From: Candidatus Altimarinota bacterium
Lineage (GTDB): Bacteria > Patescibacteriota > Gracilibacteria > UBA4473
Assembly (NCBI GenBank): GCA_023143095.1
Contig: JAGLIF010000003.1
Coordinates: 62,001-126,000 of the forward strand
Reading direction: 5' to 3'
Length of the DNA: 64,000 bases
Shown here: positions 8,651 to 16,117 of the stretch, piece after piece
How the letters are laid out: every line of letters begins with the position of its first letter
How positions within the stretch are numbered: position 1 is the first letter of the stretch
Made by a program: the position numbers and the translations under genes
Notes under the pieces: model-generated
Databases searched by the model: none
What the model saw: only the letters and a program-made list of their open reading frames with translations
Told to the model about the DNA's origin: nothing

Positions 8651-9328
8651 ATGGTAAAAAATATGATTACACCGAAAATTACTCTCAATCAGTTTCTTAT
8701 CTCAGTTCTGCCAGGAGGATTCGTTGTATCCATTATTTTAATAACAGTTATCTATTCCAATCCATATTTTGCAAAAACAATACAGGGAATTGATTTTTTG
8801 ATGACATTTATGTTTGTTTGCCTTTCTTTTATTTTTGGAGAAGTTCTTCAAACTATTGCTCGTGGCTGTGAAAAAACAATAGACTGGTTATTTTTTCGAG
8901 GATATAGACCTTCTGATATTTTCTTGCTAAGAAATAACCCAGTTCTCAAAGATGAAAAAATAAAAGAGGAAGTAATTAAAAAATTAAAACTGACAAAGGA
9001 AGAAAAGGAAGAACTTATCGAGTACTCAGAAGCACCTTTTGCCTTTTGGAAGAAAAAATCAAAATTTGTAGGACTTAATAAAAAGAACTTTTGGAAGATT
9101 TATTCCAAATCACGCGAAGCAGAAAATATAAAAGAATCAAATGCACGATATCTTTTTACTCGGGTGATGTTCGTTATTTTCGTATTCTTGATTCTGTGGT
9201 TTTCAATTTTAGAATCTTGGATTTTTGTAAAAGTTAGTTCTATTTTTATGGTTCTATTCTTATGGCGAGCTAGAGGGTGTGCCAGAGGCTTGGTTTTTTC
9301 TTCTGTTAATAAATATTTAAGCGAATGA
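8651..9328 (+). CDS. Membrane protein of unknown function, linked to MBL gene
   Basis: A protein of about 225 residues with two N-terminal transmembrane segments (about 14-34 and 44-66), a charged cytoplasmic middle of about 100 residues, and one or two C-terminal helices around 175-205. I chose ATG 8651 because the longer reading would run through the intergenic inverted repeat. The stop overlaps the start of the metallo-beta-lactamase gene (ATGA), so they are probably coupled. I do not recognise the family. Position beside RloA/RloB suggests a defence role, which is an inference. Confidence 0.7.
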   Translation: MVKNMITPKITLNQFLISVLPGGFVVSIILITVIYSNPYFAKTIQGIDFLMTFMFVCLSFIFGEVLQTIARGCEKTIDWLFFRGYRPSDIFLLRNNPVLKDEKIKEEVIKKLKLTKEEKEELIEYSEAPFAFWKKKSKFVGLNKKNFWKIYSKSREAENIKESNARYLFTRVMFVIFVFLILWFSILESWIFVKVSSIFMVLFLWRARGCARGLVFSSVNKYLSE

Positions 9329-10209
9329 AAGTAACTATTTTTGACATTTCCAATGGTGATTGCAGTTTGGCGGTATGTTCAAATGGTTATGGTTTAATGA
9401 TAGATTGTGGGAATAACTCGGACAAGCTCTGTCCTGTAGACATAATAGAAGAAAATAAATTTGGCTTAGGTAATTGGTCTGGATTTAAACATTATGGAGA
9501 TGGATATAAACTTACTTTATTACACATAACCCATCCAGATTATGACCATATAAAAAATGCCGAAAAAGTTGTGGAAAAACTCAAACCAAAATTAATGCAC
9601 AAAAGAGATTACGATATAGCGTTTCCTCTTGATATTCAGAAAGATATTGATGATGGATATAAAAAGAATGTCTGCAAGCAGTATCGAAATACAAAACACA
9701 ACACACGCCCCGAATGGGGATTCGATTTTAACCAACCTTATGAAATCCCTATGAATGAAATTCTTAAAAATGAGAACTTATCAGAAAGCCCTAAAAATAA
9801 TTCTAGCATTCTAAGAATCATTGGTTACGGAGGGAAAAGAATGTTATTTGGTGGTGATATAGAAACGAATGGATGGTTATGGCTACTCAATAACGACAAA
9901 GATTTTAAGGAGAAAATTTCAAAAGGCATTGATGTGTTTTTAGCACCTCATCACGGACATAAATCTGGATTCTGCAAAGATTTATTCGAAATAATGGGTA
10001 GACCACACACAATACTATCCAAAGGAAGTGAAGCAGAAAAGGAGGGTACTGATGTTTCTGCGCAATATTCTGCCCTATCTTCTCCGCTTAACTATAATAC
10101 TTTGAATAAAGATTCACGAACAGCAAACATTCTAACGACAAGGCAGAATGGACATATTTTTATTGAAATTGACTCAGAAGGAACTATCTATTTTCAAACT
10201 GAGAAATAG
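9325..10209 (+). CDS. ComEC/Rec2-like metallo-beta-lactamase-fold hydrolase
   Basis: A 294-residue stand-alone MBL-fold protein. The metal motif THPDYDH (69-75) has the D-x-D-H form seen in ComEC-type domains. Later landmarks are MLFGGDIE (metal-bridging Asp) and DVFLAPHHGHKSG, the 'APHHGS' element of this group. There is no membrane segment, so membrane contact would come from the upstream partner, with which it overlaps by 4 nt. Such proteins probably cleave nucleic acids or nucleotide-like substrates, but the substrate here is unknown. Confidence 0.85.
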   Translation: MKVTIFDISNGDCSLAVCSNGYGLMIDCGNNSDKLCPVDIIEENKFGLGNWSGFKHYGDGYKLTLLHITHPDYDHIKNAEKVVEKLKPKLMHKRDYDIAFPLDIQKDIDDGYKKNVCKQYRNTKHNTRPEWGFDFNQPYEIPMNEILKNENLSESPKNNSSILRIIGYGGKRMLFGGDIETNGWLWLLNNDKDFKEKISKGIDVFLAPHHGHKSGFCKDLFEIMGRPHTILSKGSEAEKEGTDVSAQYSALSSPLNYNTLNKDSRTANILTTRQNGHIFIEIDSEGTIYFQTEK

Positions 10210-10299
10210 ATTAATTATCTTAACATTAATAGATCTCAGCAATAATCCTTGTTTTCTTCTTATCGCTATTTCTCCTACAGAAGTTTTTTGAATCTTTTT

Positions 10300-10519
10300 T
10301 CATTTGCCAATTGAGAGCCAAATCTCCGAAATCTTAATCTCCAAACAATTAGCTATCTTCTCAAGATTCTTGATAGTTATGTTTTTTTCTCCACGCTCTA
10401 CTGACCCAACATAAGTCCGATGAAGATATAACTTGGCGACAAAGCTTTCTTGAAAATAGCTTTTTTTTTCTTAGTTTGCGTATGTGTTCGCTAAATTTCT
10501 TGAGAAGTGAATTGGTCAT
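10300..10519 (-). pseudogene. XRE-family HTH regulator, frameshifted
   Basis: The minus strand starts MTNSLLKKFSEHIRKLR, then loses frame in a nine-base homopolymer (T on the plus strand, 10461-10469). It continues in another frame with SYFQESFVAKLYLHRTYVG and an NLEKIA...LEIKISEIW ending at TGA. Joined, this is a complete XRE/Cro helix-turn-helix of about 73 residues. It is either a pseudogene, a phase-variable gene or an assembly error in the homopolymer. An inverted repeat TCATTC...GAATGA just upstream could be its operator. It may once have regulated the neighbouring defence-like genes. Confidence 0.7.
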
Positions 10520-10660
10520 TTTTGAGATAATATCATTCGTTCACACTGTAAAAATGAATGACCTACTGATTTTAAAATGCAAGCTTATTGTGAAAAAAAC
10601 TGAAGCAATTAAAACACTTGAGGGAATTCTATAAGTATTTCAGAAGATGAAATTAACGTT

Positions 10661-10679
10661 TGGCAGGGACTGAAGGAAT
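10661..10679 (-). repeat. Detached copy of tRNA-Trp 3' end
   Basis: The 19 nt from TGGCAGGGAC onward are identical to the 3' end of the tRNA-Trp gene (10859-10877), in the same orientation, 198 bp further downstream in the tRNA's direction. This looks like an att-type duplication. The bases 10680-10815 between the copies contain no ORF that I can support. Confidence 0.75.
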
Positions 10680-10815
10680 ACCGTCCCTTCATTCTTTCGC
10701 TTTCGCTCCAGAATTCGGTAGGTGAAACAGCTAAAAATCTGTAGCTCTCTTCGGTCGCCAGATTTTGGCTTTATTTTCGAACCTGGGTTCAATTCCACAG
10801 TGCTTCGCACAGAGT

Positions 10816-10856
10816 AAAAAAGAGACTATGTCCCTTTGGGACTCACTCTCTTTTTT
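10816..10856 (-). terminator. Terminator after tRNA-Trp
   Basis: AAAAAAGAGA and TCTCTTTTTT form the base. An inner GTCCC-TTT-GGGAC stem extends the hairpin. It begins 3 nt past the tRNA CCA and is symmetric, so it can act in both directions. Its outer stem matches the terminators at 41418 and 44889. Confidence 0.8.
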
Positions 10857-10858
10857 AC

Positions 10859-10932
10859 TGGCAGGGACTGAAGGAATCGAACCCTCGACCTCGGTTTTGG
10901 AGACCGATGTTATACCACTTAACTAAGTCCCT
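10859..10932 (-). tRNA. tRNA-Trp (CCA anticodon)
   Basis: A 74-nt cloverleaf on the minus strand. The acceptor stem AGGGACT/AGTCCCT is intact, the anticodon loop CTCCAAA gives anticodon CCA, the T loop is GGTTCGATTCC, and the discriminator is G with an encoded 3' CCA. Codon UGG is used normally as Trp in surrounding genes. Confidence 0.95.
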
Positions 10933-11023
10933 TTTTTAGAGCTTGTGAATTTTAATGCGAGGAAACAAAAAATCAATTTAAAAAATAAAGGGAACACGGA
11001 GAAAAACAAAAAATATTGTAGAT

Positions 11024-11040
11024 CCCGGATCAAGTCCGGG
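11024..11040 (-). repeat. Dispersed palindrome family B, copy 1
   Basis: CCCGGA-TCAAG-TCCGGG flanked by AGAT and AAGAC. The inverted form at 28091-28107 carries the same arms and flanks (GTCTTCCCGGA...). Degenerate relatives are at 12930, 14211, 14467 and 17212. The position is just beyond the 3' end of deaD. Confidence 0.75.
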
Positions 11041-11070
11041 AAGACATTTTTTACTAATAAACAAAAGTCC

Positions 11071-12801
11071 TTATTTCCTTCTCTTCGTAAAACCACCCGC
11101 CCTCGGTTTCCCACGACTAGAACTCTTTCTTGAACCTCCTCTGCCCTTTCCTCCTCCTTTTTTACCTTGTGATGCTCTTTCTACTCGTACAGGAGCGAAC
11201 TTTCCTTTTTTCTTCATTGTATGAAACGCATCCAAAATCGCTTCAGCTTGTGAAAAAGGTACCGAAATAAACGAATATGAATCCATAATATCAATTTCCC
11301 CAACAGCGTTTCCAGAAACTCCAAAATCTTTTTCTATCATTCGCAGAATTTTTGGAACCGTTGCCCCATCTTGTTTTCCAGTTGTGAGAAACAACCGAGT
11401 CGTACCAAATTTGCCAGAAATTGGTCTTCCAACATCTTCTCGACGACCGCCTCTCTCTGACCTTTGTCCACCCCTCCCTTGTTGAATAGTTTTATATGAA
11501 GCTTCATCTAGTTTCTCAGAAAAACTATATTTTAATAACGCGGCAATGATCGCTTGCGGCTCTTTGTCTTTAAACATTTCTATCCCCAATTTTTCATATT
11601 TTTTAAGCAATTGGGATTCAACCAAAATCGATTCCATGTCACGGATAATTTTACATTTATTCAACTCTACCATCTCCGATGCGCCAGGAATTGCTTTCTT
11701 TTGAATTTCAGCCTTAGCATGATGTTCAAACATTCTCAATTTGCGAAACTCTGAAGGTGTTACCAAGGTGATTGCTTTTCCGGTTTTCCCAGCTCTTCCA
11801 GTCCGTCCAATCCGATGTACATAAGATTCTGAATTTTGTGGCAAAGCGTAATTGATTACATGTGTAAGATCGCTCACATCAATTCCACGAGCAGCTACAT
11901 CTGTCGCCACTAAAATCTCCGTTTTCCTTCGACGAAAATTTCCCAAAATTTGCTCGCGCCTATCTTGTGTAATATCTCCATGAAAAGCTTCTGCACGATA
12001 CCCTCGATCCCCCAATTGTTTACTGACTCCATCACTATCATTTTTAGTTCTACAAAAAATAATACCGTAAAACTCTTCTTCCATATCAATAATCCGACAC
12101 AATGTTTCAAACTTATCTCGCATTGAAACTTCAAAATAAATTTGATCCACTGCATTGTTGGCAATCCGATCCTTTTCCGTTTTGATACTCACAGGATTCT
12201 TCATATATTTCTTCGCCAACCCAGCAATCCTTGCCGGCATGGTCGCGGAAAAAAGAAGCATCTGTCGATCTTTTTTCACATACTCTAAAATCGTTTCAAT
12301 ATCTTCAATAAATCCCATGTTCAACATCTCATCCGCTTCATCGAGGACAAAATATTCTATTTTATCGAGTTTCAATGTTCCCTTTTCAAGATGATCCATC
12401 ACTCTACCTGGAGTTCCCACGACAATATCAACTCCTACTTGCAAATGTTTTCGTTGCATCCCCCAAGACTGTCCACCGTAGATTGGCACAATCGAAAAGT
12501 TTTTTGACCCTTTTAGAGAATTGAGTTCTTCGGCCACCTGTACCGCAAGTTCTCGTGTCGGAGCTAACACAATCGCTTGTGGCGCTTTCGATTTTCTAGG
12601 AGTTAATTTATCAGCAAAAACCAAACCAAAGGTTGCGGTTTTCCCCGTTCCCGTTTGCGCTTGTGCAATAACATCCTGATTAGATTTGAGGAGCAACGGA
12701 ATAGTTTTTATTTGAATTTCAGTAGGTTCCTCAAAACCCTTTTTACGAATAGCTTCAAGTGCCATGGCAGAAAGCCCGAGATCAGCGAAAGATTGTGTCA
12801 T
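11071..12801 (-). CDS. deaD: DEAD-box RNA helicase (DeaD/CsdA type)
   Basis: A 576-residue ATP-dependent RNA helicase. In order it shows the Q motif near 24-31, motif I AQTGTGKT at 48-55, PTRELA at 81-86, TPGR at 130-133, DEAD at 154-157, SAT, ARGID and HRIGRTGRAG. A DbpA-type RNA-binding domain follows at roughly 470-545, and the C-terminus is a Gly/Arg/Lys/Ser-rich tail. This is the architecture of CsdA/DbpA helicases that act in ribosome assembly and cold-stress RNA unwinding. It is transcribed alone toward the tRNA-Trp gene. Confidence 0.95.
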   Translation of the reverse strand: MTQSFADLGLSAMALEAIRKKGFEEPTEIQIKTIPLLLKSNQDVIAQAQTGTGKTATFGLVFADKLTPRKSKAPQAIVLAPTRELAVQVAEELNSLKGSKNFSIVPIYGGQSWGMQRKHLQVGVDIVVGTPGRVMDHLEKGTLKLDKIEYFVLDEADEMLNMGFIEDIETILEYVKKDRQMLLFSATMPARIAGLAKKYMKNPVSIKTEKDRIANNAVDQIYFEVSMRDKFETLCRIIDMEEEFYGIIFCRTKNDSDGVSKQLGDRGYRAEAFHGDITQDRREQILGNFRRRKTEILVATDVAARGIDVSDLTHVINYALPQNSESYVHRIGRTGRAGKTGKAITLVTPSEFRKLRMFEHHAKAEIQKKAIPGASEMVELNKCKIIRDMESILVESQLLKKYEKLGIEMFKDKEPQAIIAALLKYSFSEKLDEASYKTIQQGRGGQRSERGGRREDVGRPISGKFGTTRLFLTTGKQDGATVPKILRMIEKDFGVSGNAVGEIDIMDSYSFISVPFSQAEAILDAFHTMKKKGKFAPVRVERASQGKKGGGKGRGGSRKSSSRGKPRAGGFTKRRK

Positions 12802-12888
12802 AAGAACGACACCATAATAAAAAAGTCAATATAAGCAAGAAAACTCTAATTTAATAAACTCATTGTTAACTCTTTTCCCACTCCCTCA

Positions 12889-12906
12889 TTCCTGCGAAGG
12901 CAGGAA
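12889..12906 (+). repeat. Dispersed palindrome family A, copy 2
   Basis: TTCCTGC-GAAG-GCAGGAA, identical to the copy at 5361-5378 and extended by shared flanks (CTCA before, CC after). Confidence 0.8.
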
Positions 12907-13079
12907 TCCATGTGATTTTATAAAAATTGTCTTCCCATTCTTGAAACGGAATCTGCAATATTTTACCTTCCTTGTTACGAAAAAAAGACAAAGATTCTGA
13001 AAGACTGTTTTTTTCAGTGTTTTCTTAAGCGATTGATGAAAAAATATATTATTTGGAAAAAGAGTTTTTTTTAGTTAGA

Positions 13080-13105
13080 GTTTATTTATCAGAGATTCCT
13101 GTACT
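13080..13105 (+). promoter_or_regulatory. Promoter-like element in front of mnmH
   Basis: GTTTATTTATCAGAGATTCC is followed by TGTACT, 9 nt before the ATG. The first 20 nt recur almost unchanged at 26279 and 48651, and related forms precede valS, aspS, htpX, the TRM11-like gene and the DinG-like gene. An alternative reading is -35 TTGGAA with -10 TAGAGT just upstream. Confidence 0.5.
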
Positions 13106-13114
13106 AGAGAACGA

Positions 13115-14227
13115 ATGAAAAAAGATTTCCCTATCATAAATGATTATCTCAACCTATTTATTGAAGACCTTCCTCTTTTGGATGTCCGCGCAAGTGTAGA
13201 ATTTGAAAAAGGAGCATTCCCTTGTGCAGAAAACCACCCAATTCTCAATAATGAAGAACGAGAAATCATTGGCACCCGTTATAAAGAAAAAGGAAACGAA
13301 GCGGCCGTAAAGCTTGGCTCAGAACTTATAAGTGGAAAAGTGAAAGACGAAAGAGTTTCCGCTTGGAAAAAGTTCATAAAAGCCTGTCCAAATGGTGCCC
13401 TCTACTGCTTCCGCGGAGGAATGCGATCACGAACCGCTCAGCAATGGATTTTCGAAGAAACTGGAATAAAATACCCACTCATTGAAGGAGGTTATAAATC
13501 CATGCGGACTTTTTTAACGGAAACCCTCAATAACTGTGAGAAATGGATCAACCCAATTCGCATCGGCGGACGAACTGGATCAGGAAAAACCCAGCTACTC
13601 GCACAACTCAAAAATGTCATTGATCTTGAAGGACTCGCTCATCATCGAGGATCGTCTTTTGGAAATTATGCAGACACACAGCCCGCGCAGATTGATTTTG
13701 AAAACACTTTAGCCATTGAACTGCTCAAACATCAAGCAAAAGGAAATCCGCCACTCATCCTAGAAGACGAAGGCAATAACATTGGACGAGTACATATTCC
13801 CAATAAATGTTATGAAGCTTTTCGTTCTGGACCATTGATCGTTTTGGAAACATCCATTGAAGAACGAATTGAACTAACTCTTCAAGAATACATCGTCGAA
13901 TCTCTTCAAGAGTATCAAGAAAAGTATGGAAAATTAGGTTTTGCTCATTGGAAAAACACCGTTGAAAACCAATTTGCCCGTATCAAAAATCGTCTCGGCG
14001 ACGAACGATATAGAAATATGAGCTCCGAAATAGAAACCGCGATGAAAACACATCAAGAAAATGGAAAAACAGATCTATACAGACCATGGATAAAAAAACT
14101 TTTAACGGATTATTATGACCCAATGTATGACTATCACATTGCGAAAAGTGATAACAAAGTAATCTTCCGGGGAACGGGAAAAGAAATAAAAGTGTTTCTT
14201 GAAAAAAAAATGTCTTCCCGTTCTTGA
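13115..14227 (+). CDS. mnmH: tRNA 2-selenouridine synthase MnmH/SelU
   Basis: A 370-residue enzyme close to the usual length (364 in E. coli). The N-terminal rhodanese domain (1-140) carries the catalytic Cys98 in YCFRGGMRS, and a P-loop domain follows with Walker A GRTGSGKT at 152-159. It replaces sulfur by selenium at wobble 2-thiouridine through a geranylated intermediate, using selenophosphate. SelD is not in the window. The final residues and stop (MSSRS, TGA) are supplied by a family B palindromic repeat, so the C-terminus was reshaped by repeat insertion. There is no Shine-Dalgarno sequence. Confidence 0.93.
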   Translation: MKKDFPIINDYLNLFIEDLPLLDVRASVEFEKGAFPCAENHPILNNEEREIIGTRYKEKGNEAAVKLGSELISGKVKDERVSAWKKFIKACPNGALYCFRGGMRSRTAQQWIFEETGIKYPLIEGGYKSMRTFLTETLNNCEKWINPIRIGGRTGSGKTQLLAQLKNVIDLEGLAHHRGSSFGNYADTQPAQIDFENTLAIELLKHQAKGNPPLILEDEGNNIGRVHIPNKCYEAFRSGPLIVLETSIEERIELTLQEYIVESLQEYQEKYGKLGFAHWKNTVENQFARIKNRLGDERYRNMSSEIETAMKTHQENGKTDLYRPWIKKLLTDYYDPMYDYHIAKSDNKVIFRGTGKEIKVFLEKKMSSRS

Positions 14228-14240
14228 AACGGGATCTACG
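14211..14240 (+). repeat. Dispersed palindrome family B, copy overlapping mnmH stop
   Basis: TGTCTTCCCG-TTCTTGAAA-CGGGATCTACGATA has the family B flanks with altered arms (CCCG/CGGG). It covers the last codons of mnmH, whose TGA lies in the loop. Confidence 0.7.
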
Positions 14241-14399
14241 ATATTTTTTATTTAGTTTCTATTTTTTCGTTGAAATCACCTTTTATTTTTCTTGTCAGTT
14301 CAACTTTTGCAAGCACTAAAACTATATGGTTATTGTATGGCTAATACTATCACACTAGTGATTTTTCAAACAGTTTCGAAACCAATTTTGTTTTTAATT

Positions 14400-14435
14400 A
14401 TGTACTTATTATAATAATGATTTAAATAAGTACAT
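14400..14435. repeat. 11-bp inverted repeat
   Basis: ATGTACTTATT and AATAAGTACAT pair perfectly around a 14-nt AT loop. It could be a hairpin terminator for mnmH without a good T run, or a protein-binding dyad. No partner is evident. Confidence 0.6.
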
Positions 14436-14524
14436 AAAACTATTAGAAAAGACAAAAAATCGTAGATCCTGAAATAAATTCAGGAAGACATTATGATTGT
14501 TCATAAAGACAAAACACATAGGTA

Positions 14525-14542
14525 TTCCTGCTTTCGCAGGGA
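14525..14542 (+). repeat. Dispersed palindrome family A, variant copy
   Basis: TTCCTGC-TTTC-GCAGGGA, one mismatch in the arm relative to the consensus. Confidence 0.65.
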
Positions 14543-14583
14543 TTAGTATGGAAAAAGAATAATTCAAATCCGAACTTTGTACT

Positions 14584-16086
14584 TCATATCAAACTTTTTC
14601 CTGTCATCTCAAATGGTTTTGAGATATCCAAAACTTCCAAAATTGTTGGAGCAATATCGCCTAAATCACCTTTTTCTCGAAGTTTTTTAGAAGAACCCAC
14701 CCACACAAACGGCACAAGGTTTTTCGTATGCGAAGCATTTGGATCTCCGTTTTCCAAAAACATTTCATCCGCATTCCCATGGTCAGCTGTAACAAATACC
14801 TCATAACCTTTTCCCCGCAAGAGGGGAATAAGTTTCGCCAAACATTTATCCACTGTTTCAACTGCTTTTTTTGCCGCATCTAAACTTCCTGAGTGTCCCA
14901 CAAGATCCGTATTCGCAAAATTTTGAACTACTAAATTATAATCTTTTTTCAAAATTTCTCTAAGAGCTTCTTCCGTTTGTTCGTATGCCGACATTTCTGG
15001 TTTTTCTGCATAACTCGAACATTTGGGTGATGGAACAAGTATTCGATTTTCCCCTTTAAACGGCTCTTTGCGTTGTCCCGAAAAGAAAAAAGTCACATGA
15101 TTAAATTTCTCGGTTTCTGAAATTCGAAGTTGCGTACCACCTTTTTTCGATACGACTTCCCCAAGCGTGTTGTGTATCGCTTCATCTCCAAAATTAAAAG
15201 GCTCTTTCGCTCCTGGAAAATAAGGTCCAAAAATCCCATAATTTTCTGTGGAAATCTTCACCGAACGAGAAAATTCTGAAAATTCATCATCACAAAATAC
15301 ACTGGAAATCTGCCTCATTCGATCTGTCCGATAATCAAAATTAATTACTATATCGTCAGATTGTATTTGACCTTCTTTTTTGAGTAACACTGGATCTACA
15401 TAATAATCTGATTTATCAGTGTTTTTATCATAAAACTTTAACAAATAATCTTGCCAAGACTGCTTAATCAATTGAGTTTTTTCATCGCAAAAAACTTTGT
15501 AATGAGTTTCAACTCGATCCCAATTGGTATCTCTATCCATCACAAAAAATCGACCTCCCACACTTGCAATGCTCCCAACTCCAATATCTTCTATTTGTTT
15601 CAAATACTCATTAGCTGTTCGCTCTCCCACATCACGACCATCTAAAATCGCATGAATATAAACATTCTTAATCTCAAACTTCTTTGCCATTTGTTGCAAT
15701 CCAAAAAGATGCGGTAAAAAGCTATGAATCCCTCCGTCTGAACACAATCCCATAAAATGAATACGATCTCGTTTTTTCGCTTTTTCAAACAAATCAATCA
15801 AAACTTCGTTTTTAAAAAATTCTCCCGAATCGATTTGATCGTTGATTTTGGTAAGCAAATGTTTCACTCTCCTTCCACTCCCAATCGTAATATGTCCCAC
15901 CTCTGAACCGCCTGTTTGAAACTCTGGCAATCCCACACAATTTCCATGCGTTTTCAGTAACGAGATAGACTCTTGCTGTAAAATTTTATCTAAAAATGGT
16001 TTTTTCGCCTGAAAAATCGCGTCACCCCTGTCATGGTGACCAATTCCAAATCCATCCAAAATAATTAAATAAACTTTTTTTTCCAT
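14584..16086 (-). CDS. gpmI: 2,3-bisphosphoglycerate-independent phosphoglycerate mutase
   Basis: A 500-residue alkaline-phosphatase superfamily enzyme that interconverts 3- and 2-phosphoglycerate in glycolysis using two Mn ions. It begins with the metal-binding LDGFG (10-14) and carries the phosphoserine Ser61 in GGSEVGH, where most relatives have GNSEVGH. The C-terminal TADHGNADEM supplies the second metal site. Length is normal. Its start faces the pseudopilin gene only 31 nt away, so the two promoters overlap. Confidence 0.95.
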   Translation of the reverse strand: MEKKVYLIILDGFGIGHHDRGDAIFQAKKPFLDKILQQESISLLKTHGNCVGLPEFQTGGSEVGHITIGSGRRVKHLLTKINDQIDSGEFFKNEVLIDLFEKAKKRDRIHFMGLCSDGGIHSFLPHLFGLQQMAKKFEIKNVYIHAILDGRDVGERTANEYLKQIEDIGVGSIASVGGRFFVMDRDTNWDRVETHYKVFCDEKTQLIKQSWQDYLLKFYDKNTDKSDYYVDPVLLKKEGQIQSDDIVINFDYRTDRMRQISSVFCDDEFSEFSRSVKISTENYGIFGPYFPGAKEPFNFGDEAIHNTLGEVVSKKGGTQLRISETEKFNHVTFFFSGQRKEPFKGENRILVPSPKCSSYAEKPEMSAYEQTEEALREILKKDYNLVVQNFANTDLVGHSGSLDAAKKAVETVDKCLAKLIPLLRGKGYEVFVTADHGNADEMFLENGDPNASHTKNLVPFVWVGSSKKLREKGDLGDIAPTILEVLDISKPFEMTGKSLI

Positions 16087-16102
16087 TACTATGATTTTAG
16101 GG

Positions 16103-16108
16103 TAAAAT
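16103..16108 (+). promoter_or_regulatory. -10 element TAAAAT directly before pseudopilin start
   Basis: TAAAAT ends 9 nt before the ATG at 16118, which predicts a leaderless or nearly leaderless transcript. The same 31-nt gap must also hold the gpmI promoter on the other strand. Confidence 0.5.
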
Positions 16109-16117
16109 ACTCATTGA

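Larger units (their letters stand above)
12802..13114. other. Intergenic spacer with repeats and mnmH promoter
   Basis: This 313-nt spacer between the divergent deaD and mnmH genes holds a family A palindrome (12889-12906), a degenerate family B copy (about 12928-12960), a T-tract element TTTTTTTCAGTGTTTTC (from 13005) and the promoter-like element described at 13080. I see no gene in it. Confidence 0.7.
14228..14583. other. Repeat-rich spacer between mnmH and gpmI
   Basis: This 356-nt spacer between convergent genes contains no supported gene. It holds an 11-bp inverted repeat (14400-14435), a degenerate inverted family B copy with arms TCCTGAA/TTCAGGA (14467-14486), a family A variant (14525-14542) and a short sequence TCCGAACTTTGTACTTCA near 14569 that resembles one at about 28143. 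Confidence 0.7.

Noticed and set aside
10923-11133. Two overlapping short ORFs next to deaD, one per strand
   Set aside because: They are translations of the family B palindrome and the tRNA-Trp 5' region. No start context and no protein-like composition.
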